Source of the DNA: Leptobacterium sp964389205
GTDB lineage: Bacteria > Bacteroidota > Bacteroidia > Flavobacteriales > Flavobacteriaceae
Assembly (NCBI GenBank): GCA_964389205.1
Contig: CAYMDH010000015.1
Coordinates: 1 to 64,000, forward strand
DNA: 64,000 nucleotides
Reading direction: 5' to 3'
In this document: positions 35,914 through 45,617 of the stretch, one piece after another
Position numbering within the stretch: the first letter of the stretch is position 1
How the letters are laid out: the number at the start of each line of letters is the position of its first letter
Notes under the pieces: generated by a model
What the model was told of the DNA's origin: nothing
Seen by the model: the letters and a program-made list of their open reading frames with translations, nothing else
The model's database searches: none
Program-made: the position numbers and the translations under genes

Positions 35914-36645
35914 ATGACTATAATCAAACTTGATGCCATTGACTCTACAAATTCTTACCTAAAAAGAATAAGTGCAGAAAATGAGTTAAATAACTATACG
36001 GTTGTTGTGTCGAAAGAGCAAACTGCTGGAAGAGGACAAATGGGAGCAGTATGGTCTTCACAGCCCTATAAAAACCTCACTTTTAGTATATATTTAGATG
36101 TTTCTAATTTAGTTAAAGAAAAGCAATTTTATATCAGTATGATAGTGTCATTGTCCATATTAAAGGCGCTTCAAATTATTGGAATTCCTAATTTAAAAAT
36201 AAAATGGCCTAACGACATTTTGTCAGCAAACAATAAAATCGGAGGAGTTTTAATAGAAAATATAATAAAGCAAAATGAATTATATGCCAGCATTATTGGC
36301 ATAGGGCTTAACATAAATCAAACTAGTTTTGAGAATTTACCAAGAGCATCTTCATTAAAATCTATTACAGGAAAAAGCTTTGATCATGAAGAGGTTTTGT
36401 ATCAAATCATAGATCAATTAAAAAAATATAGTTTAGCTATTAATGAAAATGATTTCAATGTAGTTTTAAATCAATATCAAGAGCATCTGTATAGAATAAA
36501 TAAGCCTTCAACTTTTAAAAAGGAAAAAGGAACTATAGTAATGGGTTTTATAAAAGGCGTAAGTGATTCAGGTAAGATAAAAATATTATTGGAAGATGAT
36601 ATTCTTCAAGAATTTGAATTAAAAGAATTACAGTTATTATACTAA
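35914..36645 (+). CDS. birA: Biotin--[acetyl-CoA-carboxylase] ligase
   Basis: Activates biotin and attaches it to BCCP. 243 residues, catalytic-only form with no N-terminal HTH, so it cannot repress the biotin genes by itself. The biotin-binding loop is KEQTAGRGQMGAVW, and the lysine motif is KWPNDI. A short C-terminal SH3-like cap follows (GIKG..). Divergent from rsfS; its 3' end abuts the SRPBCC gene. Confidence 0.93.
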   Translation: MTIIKLDAIDSTNSYLKRISAENELNNYTVVVSKEQTAGRGQMGAVWSSQPYKNLTFSIYLDVSNLVKEKQFYISMIVSLSILKALQIIGIPNLKIKWPNDILSANNKIGGVLIENIIKQNELYASIIGIGLNINQTSFENLPRASSLKSITGKSFDHEEVLYQIIDQLKKYSLAINENDFNVVLNQYQEHLYRINKPSTFKKEKGTIVMGFIKGVSDSGKIKILLEDDILQEFELKELQLLY

Positions 36646-36646
36646 C

Positions 36647-37039
36647 TTATAGTTCTCCCATTTTATCACTTAATGTACCTATAAAATTTGTGATAGGAGT
36701 TTTAATCATCATACCCATCATAGCATTAAATTGACCTTCAAAAGTTAACTGTGCTTCACTTTTTGCAGCTTCTATTTCTTTAATATTTGCAGTTAACGTA
36801 AATGGAAGTTTATCACTTGCTGCCCCTAAAACAACTTTATTTGGGGCCTCCTTTTCTTTTAATTTTAGAATAATTTCTGGCATACCCTTTAAAGCAAAAA
36901 TAAACTTACCTTCTTCAAGTACTTCAAATTTACTAATAGTATCAGGCATTAATTTTTCGAAGTTTTTAACATCTGTTAGAAAATCAAATAATTCTTGAGA
37001 AGACTTATTTACAATTTTCTTAGGGCTCTCTATAGTCAT
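36647..37039 (-). CDS. SRPBCC-family (START-like) protein
   Basis: 130 residues. Helix-grip fold with a hydrophobic pocket (SSQELFDFLTDVKNFEKLMPDTISKF, LKLKEKEAPNKVVLGA, LTFEGQFNAMMGMMIKTP). No catalytic residues are known; such proteins bind hydrophobic ligands. It follows pyrE by 1 bp and so is probably co-transcribed, an arrangement common in Flavobacteriaceae. Confidence 0.8.
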   Translation of the reverse strand: MTIESPKKIVNKSSQELFDFLTDVKNFEKLMPDTISKFEVLEEGKFIFALKGMPEIILKLKEKEAPNKVVLGAASDKLPFTLTANIKEIEAAKSEAQLTFEGQFNAMMGMMIKTPITNFIGTLSDKMGEL

Positions 37040-37040
37040 A

Positions 37041-37691
37041 TTATACTTGTTTTACATCCCATACTTCAGGGCTAGTTCGCCATTCTTTTAAGGCTTCTAA
37101 TTCTGTTTCGTTTATATAATTGGTCTCGTTAGCTTGTTCTAATAAAAAATCATAATTACTAAGCGTTTGTAATTTCACATCTTTTTCTTTAAAATTTTCA
37201 ATAGCCAAATCAAAACCATAAGAAAAGATAGCGATCATTCCTTTTACATTTGCTCCAGCTGTTTTTAGAGCATCTACAGCATTTAAACTGCTTTTGCCTG
37301 TACTTATTAAGTCTTCTATGACAACTACGTTTTGCCCATGCTCCAAGAATCCTTCAATTTGATTACCTCTTCCGTGTTTTTTTGGCTCAGGTCTTACATA
37401 AATAAATGGGAGGCTCAAATATTCTGCAACTAACATTCCTATACCAATCGCTCCAGTAGCAACAGCTGCTATTACATCTGGTTTACCATACTCTGCTTCA
37501 ATTTGTTTGCCCATATTTTCACGTAAAAAATTACGTATAGGAGGATAAGAGAGTGTTATTCTATTATCACAATAAATTGGAGATTTCCACCCTGATGCCC
37601 ATTGAAAAGGATTTTTTGGATTCAACTTTATTGCATTAATTTGCAAAAGAAGTTCTGCTGTTTTTTTAGCTGTGTCTTTATCTAAAACCAT
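37041..37691 (-). CDS. pyrE: Orotate phosphoribosyltransferase
   Basis: Fifth step of de novo pyrimidine synthesis: orotate plus PRPP to OMP. 216 residues. PRPP-binding motif VVVIEDLISTGKSS and orotate/PRPP residues PKKHGRGNQIEG (the K-K-H-G-x-G loop). The start at 37691 lies 7 bp from the divergent NUDIX start, so promoters of the two genes must overlap coding sequence or be very short. Confidence 0.95.
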   Translation of the reverse strand: MVLDKDTAKKTAELLLQINAIKLNPKNPFQWASGWKSPIYCDNRITLSYPPIRNFLRENMGKQIEAEYGKPDVIAAVATGAIGIGMLVAEYLSLPFIYVRPEPKKHGRGNQIEGFLEHGQNVVVIEDLISTGKSSLNAVDALKTAGANVKGMIAIFSYGFDLAIENFKEKDVKLQTLSNYDFLLEQANETNYINETELEALKEWRTSPEVWDVKQV

Positions 37692-37698
37692 GATGCAA

Positions 37699-38301
37699 AT
37701 GTATAAAGTTTTTATTAATGAACATCTTATAATTTTAACAAATAAGATTACAAAAAAGAAGAGTGATCAAGTGTATATGTTAGAAACTGTTGAAATCGAA
37801 GATGTTATAGATAAACTTAAAAAAAAAGATAGCAAAACAGCTTATTTTTATCATAAAGATAAAAAGCAACTTTTATCACTATTTAAACAAAAATTGCCTT
37901 TAGTTATAGCAGCAGGAGGCCTGGTAATTAATAAACGTAAAAGAATTCTTTTCATATTTCGAAATAATAAATGGGATTTACCTAAAGGGAAACTTGATAA
38001 AGGAGAGACCATAGAAGAAGCAGCTGCTAGAGAAGTGGAAGAAGAAACAGGGGTAAAAGAATTAAAGATAAAATCTTTTTTAACAATCACTTATCATATT
38101 TTTAAAAGAAATGGTGTCTATAAACTAAAAGAAACGCATTGGTATTTAATGAAGACTAAATATGATGGTAAGTTATACCCACAAGCTGAAGAAGATATTG
38201 AAATTGTTAAATGGAAATCACCTTCTAAAGTTAGAAAAGCGTTAAAAAAATCATACCATAATATTAAATCTGTAATTGCTGCTTATCAAGAAATTAATTA
38301 G
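37699..38301 (+). CDS. NUDIX hydrolase
   Basis: 200 residues from MYKVFINEHLIILTN, with an N-terminal ~60-residue extension common in Flavobacteriaceae. The Nudix box is complete: GKLDKGETIEEAAAREVEEETG (G-x5-E-x7-REVxEExG). The substrate is some nucleoside diphosphate derivative, not identifiable. The frame opens earlier with GTG at 37672, which would overlap pyrE, and has other ATGs at 37690/37693; 37699 matches family starts best. Confidence 0.85.
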   Translation: MYKVFINEHLIILTNKITKKKSDQVYMLETVEIEDVIDKLKKKDSKTAYFYHKDKKQLLSLFKQKLPLVIAAGGLVINKRKRILFIFRNNKWDLPKGKLDKGETIEEAAAREVEEETGVKELKIKSFLTITYHIFKRNGVYKLKETHWYLMKTKYDGKLYPQAEEDIEIVKWKSPSKVRKALKKSYHNIKSVIAAYQEIN

Positions 38302-40030
38302 GAATTTTAAAGATAGGGTATCTTAAATGGGCTTTTTCATAATTGTCAGAATGTTTATGAATCCAATCTAATTGTGCATACCAATTATTAGCAAAGTTAG
38401 TATCTTCTTCTAATTTAAGTTCAAATTTGTTCCTAACTGATGTATTTGTTTTTAATAATGCTTCTGCAATTTCTTCAAAAACATATGGAGAAAACCCCTC
38501 TTTTTGTTGTAAAATAGTATCGAAAAAATTCCAATTAAAAAAAGAATCAGGTGCTTCTGGCTCTAAAGTTTCTAAAATATAACGCATTGCAGGTTGATTG
38601 GTATAGACAATCATATCTCCTTTTCTAAATATAAGTGTGTCGGTATATGAAGAAACCTCACAATCATAATGTTGATAATGTCCTTCATAGGCAGCAGTGC
38701 GGGTTTTATAATTTTCAATTTTATATGAATCAACTTTAATAATGGTGTCATTTTCTATTTCTACCATTGTTACATTATTTTGAGAAAGACGATTTAATAC
38801 GCCCCACCAACCTTGAGGAATTATATAAGCTTGAGGAATTTCAATTTCTTTTTTTGGTTTAAAATAATTTTGGTATTCAATTTGTTTTGTAAAAGGTTGT
38901 TCACGATTATATTTTAACCTGTTAAAGCCGGTTACTTCACTTTTAATATACGCACCCTCATAACCCTTAAAATCTATAATACTTGTGTATGTAGTGTCAA
39001 TTTCCCAATCTATTGGATATTTTTTTCTGTTGTAAAATGTTTCAAAAGCATTGGATCTTAAAATTTTAATAGTATCTCGTTCTACTTCTATTATGTCAAC
39101 CATGTTTTTCATGAGCTCATAGGTGCCCTCTACTCTTTTTTTGTAGGGTTTAAGCATATGAGTTTCTACCATCATCCCTAAAGTATTCCATAATGTAGTA
39201 TATCCAGTTGAATACCTAGGGTAATCCATAAATTGAGAAAAACCACTTTCTGGAGTACGATTAAAAACATTGACATAAGGTGTTATATCCCAATCTTTTT
39301 TAGCCAATGAATCTTCAAGTTTTGGCATTAATGAATTTTGTAAATAATTCCCTAGGTCCCCTCCAAGCTTATTATGTTGTGTGAAAAGATGTGTTAAGGT
39401 ATATTGATAATCAGCACCATTACTAACGTGATTATCAATAAAAACGTCAGGTTGTACTAAATGAAAAATTTCAGCAAAAGAATTTGCATTTTTTGTATCT
39501 GCCTTTACAAAATCTCTATTTAAATCATAGTTTCTAGAATTCCCTCTGAAACCATATTCTATAGGTCCATTTTGGTTTGTTCTAGTGGTTTTATTTCTAT
39601 TTAAAGCCCCTCCAATATTATAAACAGGTATAGTAACAATGACAGTACGTTTGGGAATTTTCGTTTTTTTAGTGGCAAGATCTCTAAAAAATAAGGCAGT
39701 AGCATCAATACCATCACTTTCTCCTGGATGTATACCATTGTTAATGAGTAAAATAGCTTTTCGTTCTCTAATTTTTGAAAAATTAAACTCAGCATCATCA
39801 TTAAATGTGACAATATGTAAAGGGTACCCACTATCAGTCATCCCCATGGTTTTAATATTAATCTCAGGAAATTCTCTCGCTAATTCAATATAAAAATCGA
39901 TGACTTCTTGATAGGCAGGTGTTTCGGTTCCTTCACTTTTTTCAAATAAAGTTAAAAAACTTTCTTTTTTTTCTTTTTGAGGAGATTGACAGGCAGTTAT
40001 AATTAAAAAGAGAAGAAGAAAACGTTTCAT
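38294..40030 (-). CDS. Lipid-anchored M14-family zinc carboxypeptidase
   Basis: 578 residues. Lipobox FLLLFLIITACQ near residue 14. The zinc site is H101-P-G-E-S (His and Glu104) and His201 in FIDNHVSNGADY, with the catalytic Glu candidate in GMMVETHML. The peptidase domain occupies about 50-330. The C-terminal ~240 residues are a beta-rich domain typical of Bacteroidota M14 proteins. It should act on extracellular or periplasmic peptides. It overlaps the NUDIX gene by 8 bp at the 3' end. Confidence 0.88.
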   Translation of the reverse strand: MKRFLLLFLIITACQSPQKEKKESFLTLFEKSEGTETPAYQEVIDFYIELAREFPEINIKTMGMTDSGYPLHIVTFNDDAEFNFSKIRERKAILLINNGIHPGESDGIDATALFFRDLATKKTKIPKRTVIVTIPVYNIGGALNRNKTTRTNQNGPIEYGFRGNSRNYDLNRDFVKADTKNANSFAEIFHLVQPDVFIDNHVSNGADYQYTLTHLFTQHNKLGGDLGNYLQNSLMPKLEDSLAKKDWDITPYVNVFNRTPESGFSQFMDYPRYSTGYTTLWNTLGMMVETHMLKPYKKRVEGTYELMKNMVDIIEVERDTIKILRSNAFETFYNRKKYPIDWEIDTTYTSIIDFKGYEGAYIKSEVTGFNRLKYNREQPFTKQIEYQNYFKPKKEIEIPQAYIIPQGWWGVLNRLSQNNVTMVEIENDTIIKVDSYKIENYKTRTAAYEGHYQHYDCEVSSYTDTLIFRKGDMIVYTNQPAMRYILETLEPEAPDSFFNWNFFDTILQQKEGFSPYVFEEIAEALLKTNTSVRNKFELKLEEDTNFANNWYAQLDWIHKHSDNYEKAHLRYPIFKIPN

Positions 40031-40060
40031 GAATAATGAATTTTAAAAATATTTTTTGAA

Positions 40061-40519
40061 TTATTTTTTTACTCGAACACTATCGGGTACTAATACAGTA
40101 TAATCTCCATTATTTCTTATAACATCTCGAACAATACTACTACTAATAAATGAAGTTCTGGCTGCAGTTAATAGAAATACGGTTTCTATTTTAGAAAGTT
40201 CTCTATTGGTGTGAGCAATTGCTTTTTCAAACTCAAAATCTGCAGGATTTCTAAGGCCTCTAAGTATAAAATCGGCATCAATTTCTTTACAAAAATCTAC
40301 TGTCAAACCTTTATAAGTAACCACTTTTACTTTTGGTTGATCAATAAATGCCTTTTCTATAAATTGTTTGCGTTCTTCTAACGTAAACATATATTTTTTA
40401 TTAGAGTTAACTCCAATGGCTACAACAACTTCATCAAAAAGAGGAACACCACGTTTTATAATATCATAATGACCTAGTGTAAATGGATCAAAAGACCCAG
40501 GAAAAATTGCTCTTTTCAT
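40061..40519 (-). CDS. coaD: Pantetheine-phosphate adenylyltransferase
   Basis: Penultimate step of CoA synthesis. 152 residues. The (T/H)xGH nucleotidyltransferase motif is PGSFDPFTLGHYDII (about 6-20). The adenylate loop has RGLRNPADFEFE, and the C-terminal ISSSIVRDVI motif is complete. It lies 20 bp downstream of ddl and is probably co-transcribed. Confidence 0.96.
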   Translation of the reverse strand: MKRAIFPGSFDPFTLGHYDIIKRGVPLFDEVVVAIGVNSNKKYMFTLEERKQFIEKAFIDQPKVKVVTYKGLTVDFCKEIDADFILRGLRNPADFEFEKAIAHTNRELSKIETVFLLTAARTSFISSSIVRDVIRNNGDYTVLVPDSVRVKK

Positions 40520-40539
40520 AATTATATAATATTAAACAA

Positions 40540-41532
40540 CTAGTTAAAATTACTTTTTTTTCTTGAAACTTCATTAATAGCATTTTCAAACAAATCAGCT
40601 AAGCTAATCCCTGTTTCAGCTGCTTGTTGGGGCAAAATACTTTCGTTTGTCAAGCCAGGAATTGTGTTTATTTCTATTAGATGTGGTTCATCATTGACAA
40701 AAATATAATCACTTCTGGTAAACCCTTCCATTTTTAGAATATCATAAACTTTAATGGCAATATTAGAAACTTTAAGTGCTAAGTCATTAGATATACGAGC
40801 AGGAGTTATTTCTTGAGATTTACCTTCGTATTTTGCTGAATAATCAAAGAAATCATTTTCTGAAACAATTTCTGTCAAAGGAAGAGCAGTGGTTTTTCCT
40901 TTGTATTTAATAACACCAACTGTAACTTCAGTACCTTTTAAAAAAGATTCAATAATAATTTCATCATCTTCTTTAAATGAATTCTCTATAGCAATATTCA
41001 AATTTTCTTTAGCATGTACTTTAGAAATACCAAAACTACTACCAGCTCTATTAGCCTTAACAAAACAGGGAAGTCCAACCTTGTCAATAATTGCATTTAT
41101 ATTTATAGAATCTCCTTTATTAAGGTAATAAGAAATTGCAGTTTTTATGCCATATGGTTTTAGAGTAGCTAGTAAATCCCGTTTGTTAAATGTCAATGCC
41201 GCTTGATAAAAACCACAACTAGTTTGAGGAATGTTTAACAATTCTAAATATGCTTGCATATATCCATCTTCTCCAGGAGTACCATGGATGGCATTAAAAA
41301 CACAATCGAAACGTATTTTTTTTGCGCTAATTTTAATTGAGAAATCATCTTTGTTAATAGCGTGTTCAATGTTATTTAAATCTACATAAACCCATTTTTC
41401 TTTAAGAATATGAACTTTGTATACATTATACTTTTCTTTGTCTAGATTTTCAAAAACAACATTTCCACTTTTTATAGAGATCTGGTATTCATTAGAATAC
41501 CCACCCATGATAATAGCTATATTCTGTTTCAT
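40540..41532 (-). CDS. ddl: D-alanine--D-alanine ligase
   Basis: ATP-grasp ligase making the D-Ala-D-Ala dipeptide of peptidoglycan. 330 residues. Key regions: IIMGGYSNEYQIS, FNAIHGTPGEDGYMQ, KANRAGSSFGISKV (ATP loop), and FTRSDYIFV..EINTIPGLT with the metal Glu/Asn. First gene of the ddl-coaD pair; the divergent PASTA gene starts ~200 bp away. Confidence 0.95.
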   Translation of the reverse strand: MKQNIAIIMGGYSNEYQISIKSGNVVFENLDKEKYNVYKVHILKEKWVYVDLNNIEHAINKDDFSIKISAKKIRFDCVFNAIHGTPGEDGYMQAYLELLNIPQTSCGFYQAALTFNKRDLLATLKPYGIKTAISYYLNKGDSININAIIDKVGLPCFVKANRAGSSFGISKVHAKENLNIAIENSFKEDDEIIIESFLKGTEVTVGVIKYKGKTTALPLTEIVSENDFFDYSAKYEGKSQEITPARISNDLALKVSNIAIKVYDILKMEGFTRSDYIFVNDEPHLIEINTIPGLTNESILPQQAAETGISLADLFENAINEVSRKKSNFN

Positions 41533-41711
41533 TCGTTTGCGTTTATTGCTTTAAAATTCTGATGGAATCCTTGACTATTAAAAATAATCGTTGTTTTTTG
41601 TGTTTAAATATCTTTTAATCGAGTTGGCTTCATAATATACAAAACGATCAAAAAAACCGTTTAACAAAAATATCATTTATTTGATGCAAAGAAAAAAGTA
41701 TTGTGTTTTTA

Positions 41712-41719
41712 TATCTTTG
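41712..41719 (+). promoter_or_regulatory. -7 element (TATCTTTG) of the PASTA gene
   Basis: TAnnTTTG, 18 bp before the ATG at 41738. It supports this start over the upstream in-frame codons at 41681 and 41684. Confidence 0.5.
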
Positions 41720-41737
41720 CTTTTAAAACACCAATTC

Positions 41738-42307
41738 ATGAGATTATTTAAGTTCATTTTTAGTAAAGTATTTTTAATACAGCTTGGGCTTGCTATTGTA
41801 GCAGCGGTAGTCTTAGTTTTTGCTTTGATGCAATGGTTAAAATCTTCTACAGATCACAATAAATATATAAAGGTTCCAGACTTAACCAATAAAACGATGA
41901 ATGAAGCGACGAAACTTATTAATGAATCAAACTTGAATTTAGTTTTAAAAGATTCTACAGATTATAACCCAAAGTTCCCTAGGTTTTCTATTGTAGAACA
42001 AAACCCTGCCGCTGGAGGAGAAGTGAAAAAAGGAAGAAAGATTTATGTTATACTAAATCCTTCTGGATATAGAAAAGTAAAAGTTCCAGATGTTATTCAA
42101 GTAACCAGAAGAAATGCAGAATCTAGATTGCTGGCTGTAGGATTAAAAATTGAAAAAGTGACTTATATTGACGAATTAGGAACAGATATGGTATATTCTA
42201 TTAAGCATAAAGGGAAATATATTTCACCAGGAACTCAACTTACCAAAACTACAGAAGTTGAATTAATTTGTGGAAATGGAAATAAAAGTAATCATCAAGA
42301 AAACTAA
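41738..42307 (+). CDS. Membrane-anchored PASTA-domain protein
   Basis: 189 residues. Short cytoplasmic start, one transmembrane segment (FLIQLGLAIVAAVVLVFALM), then two or three PASTA repeats outside (KVPDLTNKTMNEATKLI, KVPDVIQVTRRNAESRLLAVGL). There is no kinase or transpeptidase domain, so it may be a stand-alone peptidoglycan or beta-lactam-like sensor. It is followed by the RluD-like gene 11 bp later; the pairing is typical in Flavobacteriaceae, where it neighbours ddl. Confidence 0.85.
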   Translation: MRLFKFIFSKVFLIQLGLAIVAAVVLVFALMQWLKSSTDHNKYIKVPDLTNKTMNEATKLINESNLNLVLKDSTDYNPKFPRFSIVEQNPAAGGEVKKGRKIYVILNPSGYRKVKVPDVIQVTRRNAESRLLAVGLKIEKVTYIDELGTDMVYSIKHKGKYISPGTQLTKTTEVELICGNGNKSNHQEN

Positions 42308-42318
42308 TAAACTGAAGA

Positions 42319-43350
42319 ATGATAGATGCAAATGAAGTAGGTGAACAAGATGATGAGTTGTATGAGCATTATAATTTTATAGCAGGAAAAGGTCAAGAAC
42401 CACTTAGAGTTGATAAGTTTTTAATGAATTTTATTGAAAATGCAACTCGAAATAAAATTCAACAGGCAGCAAAGAATGGAAACATATGGGTGAATGGGGT
42501 TGCTGTTAAATCTAATTATAAAGTAAAAGCGCACAACGAAGTAAGGGTTTTGTTTGAACATCCACCCTATGAAAACCTACTAACTCCAGAAAATATACCA
42601 TTAGATATTGTTTATGAAGATGACGTGTTGTTAGTAGTAAATAAACCTGCTGGCATGGTAGTGCATCCTGGGCATGGTAATTATAGCGGAACACTTATAA
42701 ACGCATTGATATATCATTTTGAAAACCTTCCTAAAAATAGTAATGAACGCCCAGGCTTAGTACATCGTATAGATAAAGATACTAGCGGTTTGTTGGTGGT
42801 AGCAAAAACTGAAGAGGCGATGGCGCATCTTGCAAAACAATTTTTTAATAAAACAAGTGAGCGAGAATATATAGCGCTGGTATGGGGAAATCTAAAAACT
42901 GATAAAGGCACTATAGAAGGGCATATAGGGAGGCATCCTAAAAATAGACTACAAATGACTGTTTTTGAAGAAGGAGAACAAGGAAAAGAAGCAGTAACAC
43001 ATTATAAGGTATTAGAAAGTTTAGGATATATTACAATGGTTTCTTGTAAACTGGAAACAGGTAGAACCCATCAAATAAGAGCTCATATGAAATATATTGG
43101 GCATACTTTGTTTAATGATGAGCGCTATGGAGGTGATAAAATTTTAAAAGGAACCACTTTTTCAAAATATAAACAGTTTGTGGAAAATTGTTTTAAAACG
43201 TTGCCAAGGCAAGCATTACATGCTAAAACTTTAGGTTTTGAGCATCCTGTTACAGGAGAATTTATGCGATTTAATTCTGAAATTCCTGACGATATGAAAG
43301 AATGTATTGAAAAATGGAAGAAGTATGCAAAACATCAATCATTTCTATAA
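42319..43350 (+). CDS. RluA-family pseudouridine synthase (RluD-like)
   Basis: Isomerises uridines in 23S rRNA. 343 residues with an N-terminal S4 RNA-binding domain (VDKFLMNFIENATRNKIQQAAKNG) and the catalytic domain. The active-site Asp is in HRIDKDTSGLLVVAK, and the C-terminal motif GRTHQIRAHMKYIGHT is complete. Site specificity (e.g. 1911/1915/1917) is presumed from similarity to RluD but not shown. Confidence 0.92.
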   Translation: MIDANEVGEQDDELYEHYNFIAGKGQEPLRVDKFLMNFIENATRNKIQQAAKNGNIWVNGVAVKSNYKVKAHNEVRVLFEHPPYENLLTPENIPLDIVYEDDVLLVVNKPAGMVVHPGHGNYSGTLINALIYHFENLPKNSNERPGLVHRIDKDTSGLLVVAKTEEAMAHLAKQFFNKTSEREYIALVWGNLKTDKGTIEGHIGRHPKNRLQMTVFEEGEQGKEAVTHYKVLESLGYITMVSCKLETGRTHQIRAHMKYIGHTLFNDERYGGDKILKGTTFSKYKQFVENCFKTLPRQALHAKTLGFEHPVTGEFMRFNSEIPDDMKECIEKWKKYAKHQSFL

Positions 43351-43450
43351 ATCTTTTTGATAGTTTTATTGAAAAGTCTTCTTATGATTGTTAGGTAGTA
43401 TAAAAGATCATTTATACTTTTGAATAACAATAATATATAAAGGCAGCGAA

Positions 43451-44212
43451 ATGAAGATTGTTATATCACCTGCAAAATCTCTTGATTTTGAGAGTAAATT
43501 ACCAACAGACAGACACTCAGAGTTTTCTTTTACAAAAGAAGCAGAACGTCTTAATGAAATTTTACAAAAAAAATCTCCTAGAAGTTTATCAAAATTGATG
43601 AGTATTTCAGATAATCTAGGAACTCTTAATTGGCAACGCAATCAAGATTGGAGCCTTCCTTTTACTTCAAAAAATGCACGCCCAGCTGTGTATGCTTTTA
43701 ATGGTGATGTTTACACAGGTTTAGATGCGTATAATTTACCTAAAGAGAAATTAGATCAACTTCAATCCAGTCTTCGTATTTTATCAGGATTATATGGGAT
43801 TTTAAAGCCGCTTGATCTGATTCAACCCTATCGTTTAGAAATGGGAACAAAATTGCCTATAGGAACTAAAAAGAACTTATATGATTTTTGGAAAAAGAAA
43901 ATTACTCAAACACTCAATGATGAATTAGAAGAGAACGAACTTTTTTTAAACTTGGCCAGCAACGAATATTTCAGCGCTATTGATAAAAAAGAATTAAAAG
44001 TTCCTGTTATAACGCCTCAGTTTAAAGATTTTAAAGATGGAAAACTTAAGATGATTAGTTTCTTTGCTAAAAAAGCGAGAGGGCTTATGGTACGTTATAT
44101 TATTGATACTGATGCAAAAACCATAGATGATATTAAGGGGTTTGATTATGATGGATATGGATACAGTGAAGAACATTCGACAAAAGAAAATGAATTCGTC
44201 TTTATACGATAA
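43451..44212 (+). CDS. yaaA: Peroxide stress protein YaaA
   Basis: 253 residues of the YaaA/DUF328 family, which lowers intracellular free iron and limits Fenton damage. Motifs: SPAKSLDF at the N terminus, RPAVYAFNGDVYTGLDA, LRILSGLYGILKPLDLIQPYRLEMGTKL, and C-terminal MISFFAKKARGLMVRYII. It is probably the first gene of a unit with the TPR gene 20 bp downstream. Confidence 0.93.
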   Translation: MKIVISPAKSLDFESKLPTDRHSEFSFTKEAERLNEILQKKSPRSLSKLMSISDNLGTLNWQRNQDWSLPFTSKNARPAVYAFNGDVYTGLDAYNLPKEKLDQLQSSLRILSGLYGILKPLDLIQPYRLEMGTKLPIGTKKNLYDFWKKKITQTLNDELEENELFLNLASNEYFSAIDKKELKVPVITPQFKDFKDGKLKMISFFAKKARGLMVRYIIDTDAKTIDDIKGFDYDGYGYSEEHSTKENEFVFIR

Positions 44213-44232
44213 CTATAATTTTAATTCCTGAT

Positions 44233-44958
44233 ATGCTTTACTATCTTATTCTAATATTTCAGGGGTTTTGTATTTATCATGCGTATAAAAATGGAAAAAG
44301 TTATTATTGGTTTTTTCTTATTATTTTCCTCCCGTTTATTGGATGTATTATCTATTTATTTACTCAAGTTTTCTCCAAAAATGATATAGATAAAGTGCAA
44401 AATGAACTTACTCATATAGTAAACCCTACAAAACGAATTATTGACCTTGAGAAGAAACTTGAATTTTCCGATACATTTGAAAATAAAATACGATTAGCTG
44501 ATGCTTATCTATATAGTAGTAAAACAGATGATGCAATTGAACTTTATAAAAACTCTTTAGAAGGAACCTTTAAAGATGATTATTATACAATTACAAAACT
44601 TATTGAAGCATATACTTTAAAAAATGAGAATGAAAAAGTTATTGAATATGCTAAGCGTATTGAGAAGAAAGCTAATTTTAAGAAATCTAAAAGTCAATTT
44701 CTTTATGGGCTAGCATTAGCAAATCTAGAACGATTAGATGAAGCTGAGGAGATATTAAAACAAATAGATACACGATATTCAAATTATGAAGAACGTCTTG
44801 TATATGCAGAATTTCTTTTAAAAAGAAAGAAAATAACCGAAGCAAAAGAAATTTATAATGATATTTTAATAGAAGCAACGCATATGAAGCGTGAGAATAA
44901 AAGAAAATATAATGCTAGTATTCAAAAAGCTAAAGAACAACTTATAACTCTCGGTTAA
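44233..44958 (+). CDS. TPR protein with N-terminal membrane segments
   Basis: 241 residues. N-terminal hydrophobic pair (YYLILIFQGFCIYHAY and WFFLIIFLPFIGCIIYLF) like the phospholipase D-type nuclease N-terminal membrane motif, then about four TPR-like helical repeats (LADAYLYSSKTDDAIELY, GLALANLERLDEAEEIL, AEFLLKRKKITEAKEIY). Probably anchored with the TPR domain in the cytoplasm. Function unknown. It lies between yaaA and the UDG-like gene with short gaps. Confidence 0.75.
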   Translation: MLYYLILIFQGFCIYHAYKNGKSYYWFFLIIFLPFIGCIIYLFTQVFSKNDIDKVQNELTHIVNPTKRIIDLEKKLEFSDTFENKIRLADAYLYSSKTDDAIELYKNSLEGTFKDDYYTITKLIEAYTLKNENEKVIEYAKRIEKKANFKKSKSQFLYGLALANLERLDEAEEILKQIDTRYSNYEERLVYAEFLLKRKKITEAKEIYNDILIEATHMKRENKRKYNASIQKAKEQLITLG

Positions 44959-44960
44959 AA

Positions 44961-45617
44961 ATGTTTTTTCATCAACACCCATATCAACCTTATATATTGA
45001 AAGATACCACCAAATTGATAGTGGGAACATTACCGCCTCCTCGATTTTCTACAAGAGATTTAAAAGAAAAAGATGTTGACTTTTGCTATGGAAGTTCTAA
45101 TGGACAACTATGGAAAATTTTAAACCAACTCTTTAGTTTAGAATTAAAATTTGAAACCACAGAAGAAGCTATTGGACAACGAAAAAACTTCCTTATTAAA
45201 CATAAAATTGGAGTTTGTGATATTGTAGAAAGTTGTGAAAGAGAAAAAATAGATGCAACAGATCTAGGAATGAAAAATGTGAAACTTAGAGATATTTTAA
45301 GTTATTTAAAAAAATACCCTAAAATAGATACATTATTATTTATGGGAGGGAATAGTAAAAATGGTCCTGAATATTTTTTTAGAAAGTATTTAAAATTACA
45401 TAAAATTAATTACGAAGTAGTATCTTCTGAAGTTCCAAGAATTCATTTATTTAAACTTAATGATAGAATTATTAAAACAGTTTCATTGACAGCCCCATCT
45501 GGTGCAGCTAATAGAGCAGTAGGAAGTATTCCTTTATACAAAGAATTAAAAGAAAAAGATCCAACCTTTACTACCTTAGACTTTAGAGCAATGCAATACA
45601 AGCCATTTTTTATTTGA
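44961..45617 (+). CDS. Uracil-DNA glycosylase family protein
   Basis: 218 residues. N-terminal LIVGTLPPPRF fits the water-activating loop of MUG/TDG-type and family 6-like glycosylases, LLFMGGNSKNGPEYF the central strand, and TVSLTAPSGAANR the loop after the active site. The usual His of family 1 motif B is not evident. So it is likely a divergent member, with base specificity undetermined. It starts 2 bp after the TPR stop and overlaps the convergent M20 gene by 8 bp. Confidence 0.65.
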   Translation: MFFHQHPYQPYILKDTTKLIVGTLPPPRFSTRDLKEKDVDFCYGSSNGQLWKILNQLFSLELKFETTEEAIGQRKNFLIKHKIGVCDIVESCEREKIDATDLGMKNVKLRDILSYLKKYPKIDTLLFMGGNSKNGPEYFFRKYLKLHKINYEVVSSEVPRIHLFKLNDRIIKTVSLTAPSGAANRAVGSIPLYKELKEKDPTFTTLDFRAMQYKPFFI